DNA of 64,000 bases, taken from contig NZ_QASA01000001.1 of the NCBI RefSeq assembly GCF_003340495.1, positions 3,162,001-3,226,000 of the forward strand, given 5' to 3'. This document shows, one piece after another, positions 17,121 to 29,000 of the stretch. Numbering within the stretch: the first letter of the stretch is position 1; every line of letters starts with the position of its first letter. The translations under genes were made by a program, and so were the position numbers. Under the pieces are notes generated by a model. The model made no database searches and had not been told where the DNA came from. It saw nothing but the letters and a program-made list of their open reading frames with translations. Source of the stretch: Adhaeribacter pallidiroseus (GTDB lineage Bacteria > Bacteroidota > Bacteroidia > Cytophagales > Hymenobacteraceae).

Positions 17121-17272
17121 GGTTTTATAATTTATTAAGTTACGGAATTTTTTTCAGTTAGTCTACCTTAAAAGTATTGTTCATCCGGCATCCTAAACAC
17201 TGGCAAAAAAACAATAAACCGCTTACCGCTTCGGACGGCGGTTGTTTCGTAGGTTTTTCAAAACACACTCTC

Positions 17273-17280
17273 TACATTTG
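17273..17280 (+). promoter_or_regulatory. Candidate -7 element for the bestrophin gene
   Basis: TACATTTG matches the Bacteroidota TAnnTTTG element and lies 17 bp before the ATG. A well-placed TTG at -33 is not obvious. The corresponding site in the duplicated copy upstream of 15718 is degenerate. Confidence 0.4.
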
Positions 17281-17297
17281 GCCGCTTAATTTCTACC

Positions 17298-18218
17298 ATG
17301 ATTATAAAAGAAAAAAGAAATTGGTTCCGGATGCTGTTTGTGTGGCATGGGTCGGTGCTGCCGGAAATTTTACCGCGCTTAGTGGCCTTGTTGCTGCTTT
17401 CCTCATTCATTGTGTATTTCCGGGGGCAGTTCTTCGCGTATAAAATTCCACTGAATCCCACGCCTTTTACTTTAATCGGTTTAGCCCTGGCTATTTTCTT
17501 AGGTTTCCGGAACAGCGCCAGCTATGATCGGTTCTGGGAAGGCCATAAACTCTGGGGCGCCTTGCTCATTGATGCCCGGTCGCTTACCCGGCAGGCTATT
17601 ACCTTAACCCATTTACCCGCCCATTCCGAGCCGGTACACTATTTTACCCGTTTGCTCCTAGCTTTTACCTACGCCTTAAAACACCAGCTACGCTACACCG
17701 ATGCTACCCCGGATTTGCAACGGCTGCTCCCACCCGACCTAGCCCAAGCTTTGCAAAATGTTACCTTTAAACCCATCCGGTTATTACAAGAAATGGGCTT
17801 GTGGGTACAGCAACTAAAACAAGAAGGCCAGATTGATTCCATTATCCAGGCTGCCATCGACCAAAACCTGAACCAACTATCCGGAATTGTGGGTGGTTGC
17901 GAACGGATTGCCAGCACCCCTATCCCCTACACCTACAGCGTGCTGCTGCACCGCACCGTGTACATTTATTCCTTTTTGCTGCCATTTGGTTTAGTAGATA
18001 GCATTGGTTGGATGACCCCGATAATGACCGTTTTTGTGGGTTATACGTTTATTGCCCTGGATGCCATTGTTACCGAAATTGAAGAACCTTTTGGCGTAGA
18101 GCCCAACGATTTGCCCCTGAATACCATTTGCCAAACCATAGAAACCTCGCTCCTGGAAATGATCGGTCAGGAAGCCCCGGTTTACCCAAAAAGGAAAAAG
18201 CCCTATTTTGCCGATTAG
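17298..18218 (+). CDS. Bestrophin-family (UPF0187) anion channel-like protein
   Basis: A 306-aa inner-membrane protein of the bacterial bestrophin family. The typical N-terminus (MIIKEKRNWFRMLFVWHGSV) leads into the first membrane helix, followed by TPFTLIGLALAIFLGFRNS and the family signature SYDRFWEGHKLWGALL. Two more hydrophobic helices occur around residues 212-250, with LPFGLVDSIGWMTP and a C-terminal PFGVEPNDLPL. Bacterial bestrophins form pentameric ion channels. A broken copy of the first third lies 1.6 kb upstream. Confidence 0.93.
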   Translation: MIIKEKRNWFRMLFVWHGSVLPEILPRLVALLLLSSFIVYFRGQFFAYKIPLNPTPFTLIGLALAIFLGFRNSASYDRFWEGHKLWGALLIDARSLTRQAITLTHLPAHSEPVHYFTRLLLAFTYALKHQLRYTDATPDLQRLLPPDLAQALQNVTFKPIRLLQEMGLWVQQLKQEGQIDSIIQAAIDQNLNQLSGIVGGCERIASTPIPYTYSVLLHRTVYIYSFLLPFGLVDSIGWMTPIMTVFVGYTFIALDAIVTEIEEPFGVEPNDLPLNTICQTIETSLLEMIGQEAPVYPKRKKPYFAD

Positions 18219-18777
18219 TTTTCAACTCTGTTTCCTGGTAGCAGGTTTTAGGTAGCAAGTATCAGGTAGCACTTAGCAGGTAATAAGTACAAAGACAAAA
18301 TTAGATTAAAGTAGATTCGCCTTATTGATGAATCTCATACCGGAGGAAATTATTCTGACTCTTGTAGTTCGTTGTAGCTACTGCAAATAAATTAAGTACT
18401 TTACCTTTAAACCAGTTGCGCCCGAAAAGCCGCAGCTAAACGCAGCTGACACCAGTTTGGCTGTGGAGCACCTGCTAGGATTCCGGTGCTGCAAAGCAGC
18501 ATTCCGCAGACGGAGTCGAGGAAAGGAAGGCTAGCGAGGGCGGAAGAGCCAAACGAGGCCCGCCGGCCACGAGGCAAACGGGTTACTGATCAACCTAGAT
18601 AGCACCCGAGCCTGGAGACTTGCAAAGGCTCCAAAAGAACTATCTTACAGTCTACAATGGAAACTACTAACTTCAATTTGATCATTATCAATAAAAAAAC
18701 AGCTGTTCCGAGGCAACCCTAACTGGCCACTCAGAATAGCTATACTTTTATAAAACTTTAAAAAAATTTTAAAATAA
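18219..18777. other. 559-bp intergenic region with a GC-rich dispersed repeat
   Basis: No gene is supported. It holds a GC-rich segment (18478-18606) with a TGCTGCAAAGCAGCA hairpin and CTAGATAGCACC, the inverted counterpart of 9356-9508. Near 18240-18300 there are short AGGTAGCA-type reiterations and a TAAGTACAAAGACAAAAT stretch similar to the ends of the 105-bp repeats at 41381 and 42393. Confidence 0.45.
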
Positions 18778-21700
18778 TTACACCTCTTTTCCTATCCGCT
18801 CTAATTCTGCTGATTGTACAAACGTAAACGCTTTTTGCAAAGCCAGCATAAGCTCATCCAGGTCAATTGGCTTGCTGATGTACGCGTTCATGCCCGCCTG
18901 TTTACAAGCTTGTTCGTCTTCGGAGAGCGCACTAGCGGTAGTAGCAATAATATACGGCTGATGACTGCTTTCCTGAGCGCGAAGCACCCGCGTAGCTTCC
19001 AGCCCATCCATCTCGGGCATCTGCACGTCCATTAATATTACATCGTAATGCGTATGGTTACAGGCGGTCAAGGCTTGTACGCCATTCTCGGCCATTACAA
19101 CCTGGTAACCCAATCGCTCGAGCACCAGTTGCGCGAACATCTGGTTAATTGGATAATCTTCGGCAACCAGAATCCGTAAAGGATAATTATCGGCAAATCT
19201 CGACGAAAGCTTCTGCTCAGCCGGCATTAGTTCTTGTTCAAAAGGTTGATGTAGCAAACTGTTGGCTAACGCTCCTTGCAAGGTTTGGTATTTGGTGGGT
19301 TTGCTTACAACAGCGGTAAAAAGACCTCGGGATTCCGAATTCAGGTCATTACCCAGGCTGCATAATAAAACCAACGGTAAATGAGGTTGATCTTCCCGCA
19401 AAGCCAGTGCCAGCGAAATACCGTCCATACCGGGTAAATAGCGATCCGTGAGCACTAAATCAAAGTCTTGTTCTTTTATTACGGCCAATGCCTCGCGGGC
19501 CGCAGGAACCGCTACCGAATGGTAGTGCCAGTGGCGAAGTTGCTTTTGCAACAGTTCGCGGTAAGTGGCGTTAGCGGTTACCACCAAAATAGCTTTTCCT
19601 TGTAAATCACCGGTTGGTTCTTCTTCAGTGGTCGCTTTGGTTTCCGGAGCTAGCTGCGCCTGAATGGTAAAGTAAAAATTGGTTCCCTGACCCGGTTGGC
19701 TATTGGCGCTTATTTGTCCACCCATCAGATCTACCAGCCTTTTGCAAATAGCCAGCCCCAGGCCGGTACCCCCGTATTTGCGGGTAGTAGAAGAATCGAG
19801 TTGCGAGAAGGCCTGAAACAAATTGGCTGCTTTTTCCGGAGAAAAGCCGATGCCTGTATCGCGCACGCTAAAGCTTAATTCCAGCTGATGGTGTTCGCGC
19901 ACCTCACCCGATTTTACCTCAACTACAATCTCCCCTTGTGAAGTAAATTTCAGGGCATTTCCGACCAAGTTGATTAAAATTTGCTGCAGAAGGCCGCAAT
20001 CACCCACAATCGATAATGGTACGTTTTCGTCCAGGTCGTATAATAATTCGAGCTGCTGCTGGGCTGCTTTATCGGCAAATAATTCCAGCACTTCTTCCAG
20101 GCACACCCGCAGATCAAAAGGTTGAGGATCCAGCTCCATTTTACCGGATTCGATTTTTGAAAAATCCAGCACATCGTTTATGACGGAAAGCAAGCTCTGG
20201 CCCGACCGGCGAATAATGTCGGCAAAGTGGCGCTGCTCCGGATCTAGATGAGTTTCCGTCAGCAAAGAGGTCATCCCAATTACCCCGTTCAGGGGTGTCC
20301 GGATTTCGTGGCTCATGGTAGCCAGAAATATACTCTTAGCCTGGTTCGCTTTTTCCGCTTCCTGGCGGGCCTGCTCTGCCTCTTCTTTCGCCTGCTTTTC
20401 GTATTGCTGCTGGCTCTGCAATTGTTTATTTAATTGTAACAAATTAGTAGCCTGGGTTTCCAGTTCTTCTTTTTGCCGGCTTACCTGGGCGGTACGTTCC
20501 TGCACCTGCTGTTCCAGCATAATCTGTTGTTGCCGGATAATTTGCATTCGGTGGTGATAATATCCCCATGCTCCACCCACTAAAACACCGGCTATCAGTA
20601 ACCGGAACCACCAGGTCATGTAATAAGGCGGAGTAATTATTATTTTCAGGGTAGCTCCTTGTTCATTCCATACGCCATCGTTATTAGCCGCTTTTACTTT
20701 AAAAGTATATTCGCCGGGGTTTAAATTGGTATAGGTAGCTTTTCGTTCCGTTCCCACATAACTCCATTGCTTATCAAAATTTTCCAAAATGTAAGCGTAT
20801 TGATTATGTTCCGGTACGGTATAATTCAGGGCGGCATATTCCAGCGCAAAAACGGCTTGATCGTAGGGTAAGGTTAGCGTTTTGGTTTGACTGATATGCT
20901 GTTTTAAAGGAGAGTTTTTTCCGATAGATACGGACTTATTAAATAAATGAAAATCGGTAAGAATAACCGGGGGTATATTTTGATTTTCCGACAAATTACG
21001 CGGATCCAGTACGTTAAATCCTTCTATACCGCCAAAATATATTTCTCCGGTGCTAGACTTCAGACCCGAAGCTGCCGAAAATTCATAATTTTGCAACCCA
21101 TTGGACAAACTATAATTTTTAAATGTTTTATTGTTCGGATTAAATCGGCTAATACCATTATTGGTGCTTAACCATAAAAAATCATTATCATCTTCAATAA
21201 TACTGTTGATTACATTGTTAGGTAAACCGTCGTGCTGGGTAAAAACAGTAAACGTTTTAGTTTTAGGGTTAAATAAATTAAGTCCTCCCCCGATGGTCCC
21301 TACCCATATATTATCTTTACTATCTTTAAAAAGAGTGTTAATAATAACGTTGCTAATATTGCTATTTTGCCGGTTATATTGGGTAAACTGCTGGGTTACC
21401 GGATCAAATACATTTAAGCTACCAGAATAGGTACCAACCCAAATAGCCCCGGTGTTATCTTCGAGTAAGCTGGTAATGTAATTTTCGCTTAAACTGTTGC
21501 TATTAAGCGGGTCGTGTTGGTACTTAATAAAGCGTTGCGTTTTAACATTAAAAACATTTAAGCCACCTCCGTTGGTACCTATGTAAATATTGCCGTGCCT
21601 ATCTTCCAGAAGCGCAAAAACAGAATTGTTGTTCAGGTGATAAGAATCATTCTCTTCTGTATAGTGGGTAAATTTATTTTTAATAAAGTCATATTTGTCT

Positions 21701-23016
21701 AGTCCTCCCTCATAGGTTCCAATCCATAAATCAGTACTTTTTTTGCTTTGCAGCAGAGCTTGTATCGAATTATTGCTTAAGGAATTTAAATTATTGGGCT
21801 GGGATAAATAGCGGGTAAATTTCTTAGTCTTTATATTAAATAAGTTCAGCCCCCCGCCATCTGTACCAACCCAAATATTACCAGAAGGAGCTTCGGCAAA
21901 GGAAGTTACTAAGTTGGAGCTTAGGGTATTTTTATCCGGATCGTGGTTTTTGTATATTTCAAACTGATACAAATTAGGATCATATTTATTCATACCTCCG
22001 GAATAAGTGCCAACCCACAAGATGCCCTGCCTATCCAATAAAATCGATAAAATGGAATTGCTGCTTAAACTGGTAGTGTTGTACAGTTCTTTCGTATAAT
22101 GGGTAAAAGTGCCAGTGTGTGTATCAAATACTTCCAGGGCAGCTTCAGTGCCCACGTAAAGTTTTCCGGAGCCAGCGTTAACTATAGAAAGCACAATATT
22201 GCTTCGTATACTAGCCGGATCTTTCGGATTATGCATAAAGTAGGAGAACCCCTCGGTAGCCGGATGAAATAAATTTAAACCGCCTCCTTTCGTACCAATC
22301 CACAAATTTCCCCGGCTGTCTTCGTTTATATATTTAATGTAATTGTGACTTATACTTGCCGGTTTATGGGCACTACTAAGAAAATGTTTGAAAGCCCCAG
22401 TTTTATAATTAAACTGATTGAGCCCCTTAGTGGTACCAACCCATAAGTTTCCCTTTCTATCTTCAAAAATTGATTGAATTTCGGAATTAGTTAAGGTGGA
22501 AGGATCTTGGGGATTGCTTGTATACCGGGTAAACTTTTTGGTTTTGCGGTTAAATAAATTTAAGCCGTTGTAAGTTCCCACCCAGAAGTTGCCTTTACTA
22601 TCTTCCAGAATAGACATTACCGATTTATCGCTTAGCGCCTGTTGGTCTTTAGGGTTCTCGATAAAATGAATAAAAGAATCTGTTTGCCGGTTGTAAAGGC
22701 TTAAACCACCTCCATTAGATCCAATCCATAAATTACCTTGCTTATCTTCATACAGCGCTCCAATATCATTGGCACGTAAACTTTTAGGATCTTTAGGATC
22801 GTTTCTGTAAACTGTAAAGGTATACCCGTCATACTTATTCAAACCGTCCTGGGTTCCAAACCATATAATACCTTCTTTATCTTTGATAATGCAAGCTATC
22901 GAGTTCTGCGATAATCCATCTAAGGTTGATAAATGAGTAAATTTAATGGCAGGTTGTTGGGCGAAAACCGCCAGACTGACAAAATTAAAAACTACATAAA
23001 AAAGAAATCGTTTCAT
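18778..23016 (-). CDS. Hybrid two-component sensor: 14 propeller repeats, Y_Y_Y, kinase, two receivers
   Basis: A 1412-aa protein. After a signal sequence (ending LAVFAQ) there are 14 NLWVGT-GGLN-type repeats, enough for two seven-bladed sensory propellers, then a Y_Y_Y domain (about 700-790), one membrane helix (about 797-815), a coiled coil, HisKA with H903 ([11 protein letters not shown]), an ATPase domain (NALKF, DTGIGF, GTGLGL), and two receivers. The first receiver keeps D1191 but has VVTANA where the acidic pair should be; the second is canonical with ILVAED and D1330. It lacks the AraC domain that ends typical Bacteroides HTCS proteins, so phosphate must pass to another protein. The ATG at 23016 is preferred over an upstream TTG. 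Confidence 0.93.
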   Translation of the reverse strand: MKRFLFYVVFNFVSLAVFAQQPAIKFTHLSTLDGLSQNSIACIIKDKEGIIWFGTQDGLNKYDGYTFTVYRNDPKDPKSLRANDIGALYEDKQGNLWIGSNGGGLSLYNRQTDSFIHFIENPKDQQALSDKSVMSILEDSKGNFWVGTYNGLNLFNRKTKKFTRYTSNPQDPSTLTNSEIQSIFEDRKGNLWVGTTKGLNQFNYKTGAFKHFLSSAHKPASISHNYIKYINEDSRGNLWIGTKGGGLNLFHPATEGFSYFMHNPKDPASIRSNIVLSIVNAGSGKLYVGTEAALEVFDTHTGTFTHYTKELYNTTSLSSNSILSILLDRQGILWVGTYSGGMNKYDPNLYQFEIYKNHDPDKNTLSSNLVTSFAEAPSGNIWVGTDGGGLNLFNIKTKKFTRYLSQPNNLNSLSNNSIQALLQSKKSTDLWIGTYEGGLDKYDFIKNKFTHYTEENDSYHLNNNSVFALLEDRHGNIYIGTNGGGLNVFNVKTQRFIKYQHDPLNSNSLSENYITSLLEDNTGAIWVGTYSGSLNVFDPVTQQFTQYNRQNSNISNVIINTLFKDSKDNIWVGTIGGGLNLFNPKTKTFTVFTQHDGLPNNVINSIIEDDNDFLWLSTNNGISRFNPNNKTFKNYSLSNGLQNYEFSAASGLKSSTGEIYFGGIEGFNVLDPRNLSENQNIPPVILTDFHLFNKSVSIGKNSPLKQHISQTKTLTLPYDQAVFALEYAALNYTVPEHNQYAYILENFDKQWSYVGTERKATYTNLNPGEYTFKVKAANNDGVWNEQGATLKIIITPPYYMTWWFRLLIAGVLVGGAWGYYHHRMQIIRQQQIMLEQQVQERTAQVSRQKEELETQATNLLQLNKQLQSQQQYEKQAKEEAEQARQEAEKANQAKSIFLATMSHEIRTPLNGVIGMTSLLTETHLDPEQRHFADIIRRSGQSLLSVINDVLDFSKIESGKMELDPQPFDLRVCLEEVLELFADKAAQQQLELLYDLDENVPLSIVGDCGLLQQILINLVGNALKFTSQGEIVVEVKSGEVREHHQLELSFSVRDTGIGFSPEKAANLFQAFSQLDSSTTRKYGGTGLGLAICKRLVDLMGGQISANSQPGQGTNFYFTIQAQLAPETKATTEEEPTGDLQGKAILVVTANATYRELLQKQLRHWHYHSVAVPAAREALAVIKEQDFDLVLTDRYLPGMDGISLALALREDQPHLPLVLLCSLGNDLNSESRGLFTAVVSKPTKYQTLQGALANSLLHQPFEQELMPAEQKLSSRFADNYPLRILVAEDYPINQMFAQLVLERLGYQVVMAENGVQALTACNHTHYDVILMDVQMPEMDGLEATRVLRAQESSHQPYIIATTASALSEDEQACKQAGMNAYISKPIDLDELMLALQKAFTFVQSAELERIGKEV

Positions 23017-23025
23017 TATAAACAA

Positions 23026-23587
23026 GGTCGGGCACTAATTATAAAAGCAAAGGAAATTCTTAAAGAGTTAATGCTTGAATTTCGATGAAAGTAATTGCAG
23101 CAATTATTAATATAATCAGGCCTTTTGTGAATTTATGTCATTCTGAGACCTTCTTTTCCGAAAGCAGGAAAAAATTAAAATAAATATTTATACTAAAAAC
23201 TTATGATTTAGAATTGAATATTTTACAATAAATTTATAATTAATATTTATAAAATGGAATTATAATCGCTGGCTCATTCCTTGTAAAGTACAAGTTTTAT
23301 CCAATAATCTAATTTAGCTAAAACTAGTGAATTACAACATTGTGGTTTTAAAAAATTTAAAATTAATTATAATAGCCATAAATAATACAAGCATTTAAAT
23401 ACTAATATTTTAAAAGGCAATAAATTTCAATTTAATATATCCTATAAGTTGCAGACATATCATGAAAAAATTATTTATCAGACTACTGCACTTTTGCTTC
23501 AGCTAGTCATTACTGTTTTAAATCGCTGTTTAAGAACTCATATATTAAAAAGAGTATAATTTTATCAAAATCTTTTGGATAAACGTA
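23026..23587. other. 562-bp very AT-rich intergenic region
   Basis: Between two kinase genes on the same strand. It is strongly AT-rich with many short A/T runs. No coding region, RNA or clear promoter could be supported, though the length suggests separate regulation of the two kinases. Confidence 0.4.
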
Positions 23588-25801
23588 TCAGGCACTTTGT
23601 CCTTCTTTGCTTTCTTCCCGCTGTCGTACAATAGCGGCCGCTTTCCGCAAGGCCTTCATGAGTTCGTCTACGTCAATGGGTTTACTAATATAGGCGTTCA
23701 TACCTGCGTGTAAACAAGCTTGCTCGTCTTCTTTCATGGCGTTCGCCGTAGTAGCAATAATGTAAGGCTGCTCCCAGGCGCTCTCACCTTTAGAGCGGAT
23801 TATCCGGGTGGCTTCCAAACCGTCCATTTCCGGCATCTGTATATCCATTAGAATAGTATTATAAGAGGTGGTCTGTAAGGCTGCTAAAACCAAGCGGCCA
23901 TTTTCAGCCAGTTCAGGCTGGTAGCCTAACCGCTCTAAAGCCATTTGCGCAAACATCTGATTAATCGGATTATCCTCAGCAATCAAAATCCGAAGCGGAT
24001 GCTGATCAGCAAAATTGCTGACCAGTTTATTTTCAGTTTTTTGTGATTTTTCCTCTTTTTGCTCTGGTTGCAGGCTATTTGTAATTTCCTGCCGCAATTG
24101 TCGCTGTCTTACCGGTTTAGTTAGTACGCTTCGGAAAAGCCCGGTGGCTTTTGCTTCACTATCATTTCCAATAGAACTTAACAACATTAGCGGCATATGG
24201 GGGTACTGTTTTTTTATTAACTGAGCCAGTTCCAGTCCATCCATGCCGGGCATATGCATATCGGTAATTACTAAATCAAATAACTGCGTACGGAGTTGTT
24301 CCAAAGCCTCCTCCCCCGATTCGGTAAGCACGGGAACAAACTGCCAATAACTTAGTTGTTTTTGCAGAATACTCCGGTTAGTCGCATTATCATCTACAAT
24401 CAGGATACGACGCCCTTGCAGGTCCACGCTGTTATGCCCCGTATACGGTTGATTCACGCGGTGACTTTCTTTAGTTAAAATTGTAAACCGGAAAGTGGCC
24501 CCCTGTCCAGGCTGGCTAATGGCAGATATAGCACCTCCCATAAGTCTTGCTAACCGGGTGCAAATAGCTAAGCCAAGGCCGGTTCCGCCGTATTTGCGGG
24601 TAGTAGACGAATCGAGTTGCGTAAATGCTTTAAATAAATGAGTTGCTTGCTCTGGTGAAAAACCAATTCCGGTATCCCGTACTTCAAAAGCTAGCTCTAA
24701 TTGACCATTATTCCGCTGACCTAAATGTTGGAGGCTGACAACTATTTCGCCTTCGGTAGTAAATTTAAAAGCATTTCCAACCAGGTTGATCAGAATTTGT
24801 TTCAGCCGGGTACTGTCACCGGTTATCTGCGGGGGTATCTGGCAATCAAACTGGTACATTAAGTCAATACGTTGCTGAGCAGCTTTACCGGCAAACATGT
24901 CTAATACCTCTTCAATGCAATCACGTAGATCAAAGGATTCCTCTTCCAGCACCATATTACCCGATTCTATTTTAGAAAAATCGAGAATATCGTTAATTAC
25001 GGAAAGCAGGTTATTACCCGAACTACAGATAATTTCAGTAAAGTTACGTTGTTCGGCATCCAGATTGGTTTCGGCCAGCAGCGAGGTCATGCCAATTACC
25101 CCGTTTAATGGCGTTCGAATTTCGTGGCTCATAGTTGCTAAAAAAACACTCTTGGCTTGATTTGCTTTTTCAGCTTCCCGGCGAGCCCCTTCTGCTTGCT
25201 GCAAGGCTTGTTCGGCTTTGTTTTTTTCATTTAATAAAGTTGCATAATATTTATTTTCGTTGTAGAGCAGCAGTATACAAGAAGAAGTACACATCAGAAC
25301 TACCAACGTATTGTTCACTCGTGAAATAAAGTGGTAAGAAGCTTCACTGATAAACTGGATATTGCTTCGTTCTTCTACAAAATAGATGCATACGCAGTAA
25401 CACACCACAAATAATACGAAGTAGAGTATATTTTCTTTGTTATACAGATTATTATTTTCACCTATAAGCGGCACTATAAATATCAGGGTAAGTAAATACA
25501 AATGAGCAGAGGCCTGTAAACCCTCTACATAAGCAACAAGTACCAGAAAAATGCTGATCGTAATAAAGCTACTCGCCCGGATAAGCCTTAAATAACCAAA
25601 ATTACTAATCACCAGCAAACCCAGGAAAATACTAAACATAATTCCCATAAGAACTGCCGATACCGGCAGACCAAAAAATAATTTAACAAGACAGTTTCCA
25701 GCTAAAATAAATAAAACGATGATAATCATTTGTCGGCTTCGTACTACAGTTTCCTTATAATCACCAGCTGGGTTGTTTTGCATTAATTTTGTGTGCTTCA
25801 T
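23588..25801 (-). CDS. Hybrid histidine kinase with six membrane helices and two receivers
   Basis: A 737-aa sensor kinase. The N-terminus has about six hydrophobic helices (residues 25-185), then a short coiled coil, HisKA with H226 ([11 protein letters not shown]), the ATPase domain ([21 protein letters not shown]), and two receiver domains with phosphoacceptors D514 and D653. Both receivers have intact acidic pairs (LIVDDN and LIAEDN). The kinase and receiver parts are closely similar to those of both flanking propeller kinases, so the three genes probably arose by duplication. No DNA-binding output domain is present. Confidence 0.93.
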   Translation of the reverse strand: MKHTKLMQNNPAGDYKETVVRSRQMIIIVLFILAGNCLVKLFFGLPVSAVLMGIMFSIFLGLLVISNFGYLRLIRASSFITISIFLVLVAYVEGLQASAHLYLLTLIFIVPLIGENNNLYNKENILYFVLFVVCYCVCIYFVEERSNIQFISEASYHFISRVNNTLVVLMCTSSCILLLYNENKYYATLLNEKNKAEQALQQAEGARREAEKANQAKSVFLATMSHEIRTPLNGVIGMTSLLAETNLDAEQRNFTEIICSSGNNLLSVINDILDFSKIESGNMVLEEESFDLRDCIEEVLDMFAGKAAQQRIDLMYQFDCQIPPQITGDSTRLKQILINLVGNAFKFTTEGEIVVSLQHLGQRNNGQLELAFEVRDTGIGFSPEQATHLFKAFTQLDSSTTRKYGGTGLGLAICTRLARLMGGAISAISQPGQGATFRFTILTKESHRVNQPYTGHNSVDLQGRRILIVDDNATNRSILQKQLSYWQFVPVLTESGEEALEQLRTQLFDLVITDMHMPGMDGLELAQLIKKQYPHMPLMLLSSIGNDSEAKATGLFRSVLTKPVRQRQLRQEITNSLQPEQKEEKSQKTENKLVSNFADQHPLRILIAEDNPINQMFAQMALERLGYQPELAENGRLVLAALQTTSYNTILMDIQMPEMDGLEATRIIRSKGESAWEQPYIIATTANAMKEDEQACLHAGMNAYISKPIDVDELMKALRKAAAIVRQREESKEGQSA

Positions 25802-26051
25802 GCTAATGGGGTAATTTTTTGTTCTCGGGGCTAAGCTGAAGTCTATTAATTAAATGATATTAGTAGTTAGCGTAGCAGGTAGGATAAAAGTTGTTTCCGG
25901 GGCTAAAAAACAATATTTTACTCCTGGTTGATTTTACGGGTTTAGTTTAAGTACCGTAGCTTTGTTATTTTTTAATCCGACTTCCAGGCCCCTTGCTGGA
26001 AGTATATAAATTTCAAATTTTTATCCAACTTTTGCATAGGTTCGGATAGTT

Positions 26052-29000
26052 CTAAAAAACACTATGTTCATAAATCTTACTGGTAACTTCCCGGTGTTTA
26101 GCAGCAGACGAAGCCTTTGCTAGGGCCCGCATAAGCTCATCCAGATCGATAGGTTTGCTGATGTAATCATTCATACCAGCTTGCAAACAAACCTGTTCGT
26201 CTTCCTTCATAGCGCTGGCCGTGGTAGCAATAATGTAAGGCTGGTATTTATCTGTTTGCGCCCGAATAGTTTGGGTAGCTTCCAAACCATCCATTTCGGG
26301 CATTTGCACATCCATCAAAATCACATCGTAGCACTTCGTTCGTAAAGCTTCCAATACCAATTGGCCATTTTCAACGATTTCAAACGTGTAACCCAACCGT
26401 TCTAAGGCCATTTGGGCAAATACCTGATTAATCGGGTAATCTTCAGCTACCAGAATTTGCAGTGGATGTTCTTCCGCAAAATTGGTAAATAGCTTTCTTT
26501 CCGACGGTTCACTTGTAATCAATTGAGGCAGGTGCTGCAGGCTGTTAATAATAGCTTGTAGCAGTTGCTGTTGTTTAATAGGTTTCGTAAGAATCCGGCA
26601 GAATTCTTCTTTTGGAGTAGCTGTAGAGCAATTAATAGAATCCAGTAAAATTAATGGCACTGCCGGGTATTGCTGCCGAATACGCTGAACTAGTTCCCAA
26701 CTATCTAAAGCAGCCAAAGTATGGTCCAGGAGCACTAAATCAATTGCCTGAGTAGCGAGCATGTCCCAGGACTGCGATCCGGAATTAGCCAGTAAGGTAT
26801 TAAATTGCCACTGAGTAAGTTGTTGATTTAATATCTGACGAAGGGACGCGTTAGCTTCCACGATCAAAATATTTTTTCCAGCCAATTCCATTGCTTGTTT
26901 CACCTCCCGGATTTTTGCGGCGCTGGCAGTGGTGAGGAAGGTAAAGCGGAAGGTGGTACCCTGGCCAGGTTTGCTCGAAACAGCTATTTCGCCACCCATT
27001 AATTCTACTAACTTTTTGCTGATAGCCAATCCCAGACCAGTACCACCGTATTTGCGGGTAGTCGAAGAGTCTCCTTGTGAAAAAGCTTTAAACAACAGAT
27101 TTGCTTTATCAGGTGTAATGCCTATGCCGGTATCACGTACCTCAAAAGCTATCTCTATGGTGCCCTCCGGAGTCAAGCGAAGTTGCCGCCCGCTTACCAC
27201 TACTTCGCCGTATTCTGTAAATTTTATGGCGTTGCCTATTAAATTAATTAAAATTTGTTTTAAGCGGCCGCTGTCACCAACAATTTCTACCGGTAAGCAC
27301 TCGTCTAACTCATACATGATGTTCAAATGCTGTTCAGCCGCCTTGCCGGCAAACATGTCCATCACTTCTTCCACGCAATCGCGTAAAGAAAATGCTTCCT
27401 GATAAAGTTCCATATTACCGGATTCTATCTTCGAAAAATCAAGAACATCGTTTATAACAGAAAGCAGGTTTTTACCCGAACGCCGGATAATGTGGGTAAA
27501 GTTTTGCTGCTCTGGATTCAAATCAGTTTCGGCCAGTAGTGAGGTCATGCCAATTACTCCGTTTAATGGGGTTCGAATTTCGTGGCTCATAGTAGCCAGA
27601 AACACACTTTTGGCTTGATTGGCTTTCTCGGCTTCAATCCGGGCTTGCTCCGCCTCTTGGCGCGCCTGTTGTTCGTACGTTTTTTGTTGCTGTAAAGCTT
27701 TGTTTAATGTTTGTAAATCCTGAGCCTGCAGTAGTAATTCTTCTTTTTGCATCATTACCTCCGACGTGCGCTCCTGCACTTGTTTTTCTAATTTTTCTTG
27801 CTGCGCTCGAATAGTTTGTGCTCTGCGCCGGTAAACATATATAATGGCCAGAGTTATACTAACGGAAACGCAAACCCGAAACCACCAAGTCTGCCAGAAA
27901 GGAGGAGTTACTCGTAATCGCACCCTACCCGTACTGGTCGACCACTTACCATTCACATCTATCGTTTTAACTTTAAACAGGTAATTACCCGGAGGCAGAT
28001 TGGTATAGGTAGCGGTGCGTTTGGTACCGATTACGTTCCAACTTTTGTCAAAATTTTCCAGTTGATAGGCGTATTGGAACGATTGTTTATCGGAATAATC
28101 AAGAGAAGCAAACTCAAAGGTGAGCATTGATTGGCGGTAATGTACCGTTAACTCCTGCGTAACCGAAATATCTTTTTGTAGCGGTGAATGGGGATGCTGC
28201 GGAGAAGCAATTGGAACTTCCCGATTAAAAATTAAAAAATCAGTTAGGTAGATAGGAGCAAAAGGCTCCTGCTCTCTTATTTTTAACGGGTCAAATTCGT
28301 TGAGACCATTATCCCCGCCAAAATACAAAGTTCCGTTACGGCTTTTATAAGCGGCTGTTTTAAATAAATTGCCCTGCAATCCGTCAGCGACGGTATACAA
28401 TGAGAAACCTTGCATTTTACTATCGAGCCGGACAATGCCTCTGTTCGTACCCATCCACACATTTCCGCAGTTATCTTCCAGAATGCTATTGATCGTTTCG
28501 GTGGCAAATTGCTGAAAAGAAGGAAAAGCAGTAAATTGATGCGATTCCGGATTGAGAAGATTCAAGCCGGCCGTGGTGCCAATTAAAATTTGGTGGCTCT
28601 TATTTTCGGCAATGGCTAAAACACTATTATGGGTGAGGCTATTTTTGGCAGACTGATGGGCATAATGCCGGAAAGAGTTAGTTTCCGGAATGTACTGGCT
28701 TAAGCCACTCCCATAAGTACCGACCCAAATACGCCCCTGGCTATCTTCAAAAAGCACATTAATATCGTCTTCCGATAGACTAGAAGAATCGTTTGGGTTA
28801 TGGCGCAAATAAGAAAATTGCTTGGTACGGGGATCATAAATGGTAATACCGCTACCCAGAGAGCCTATCCAAACCCGGTTATCCCGGGCTACTAATAGCG
28901 ACCAAACACTATTGCTGCTTAACCCGCTTTTTTTAAGAGGGTTATGTTTTAAATGCCGGATTACTTTACCATTGGGGCTTAATATAGTAATTCCATCATC

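Noticed and set aside
12886-18218. A complete multi-gene defence system (Dnd, BREX, CBASS, retron or similar)
   Set aside because: Only a single restriction gene and toxin-antitoxin genes are present; no modification, cyclase, reverse transcriptase or helicase genes were seen.
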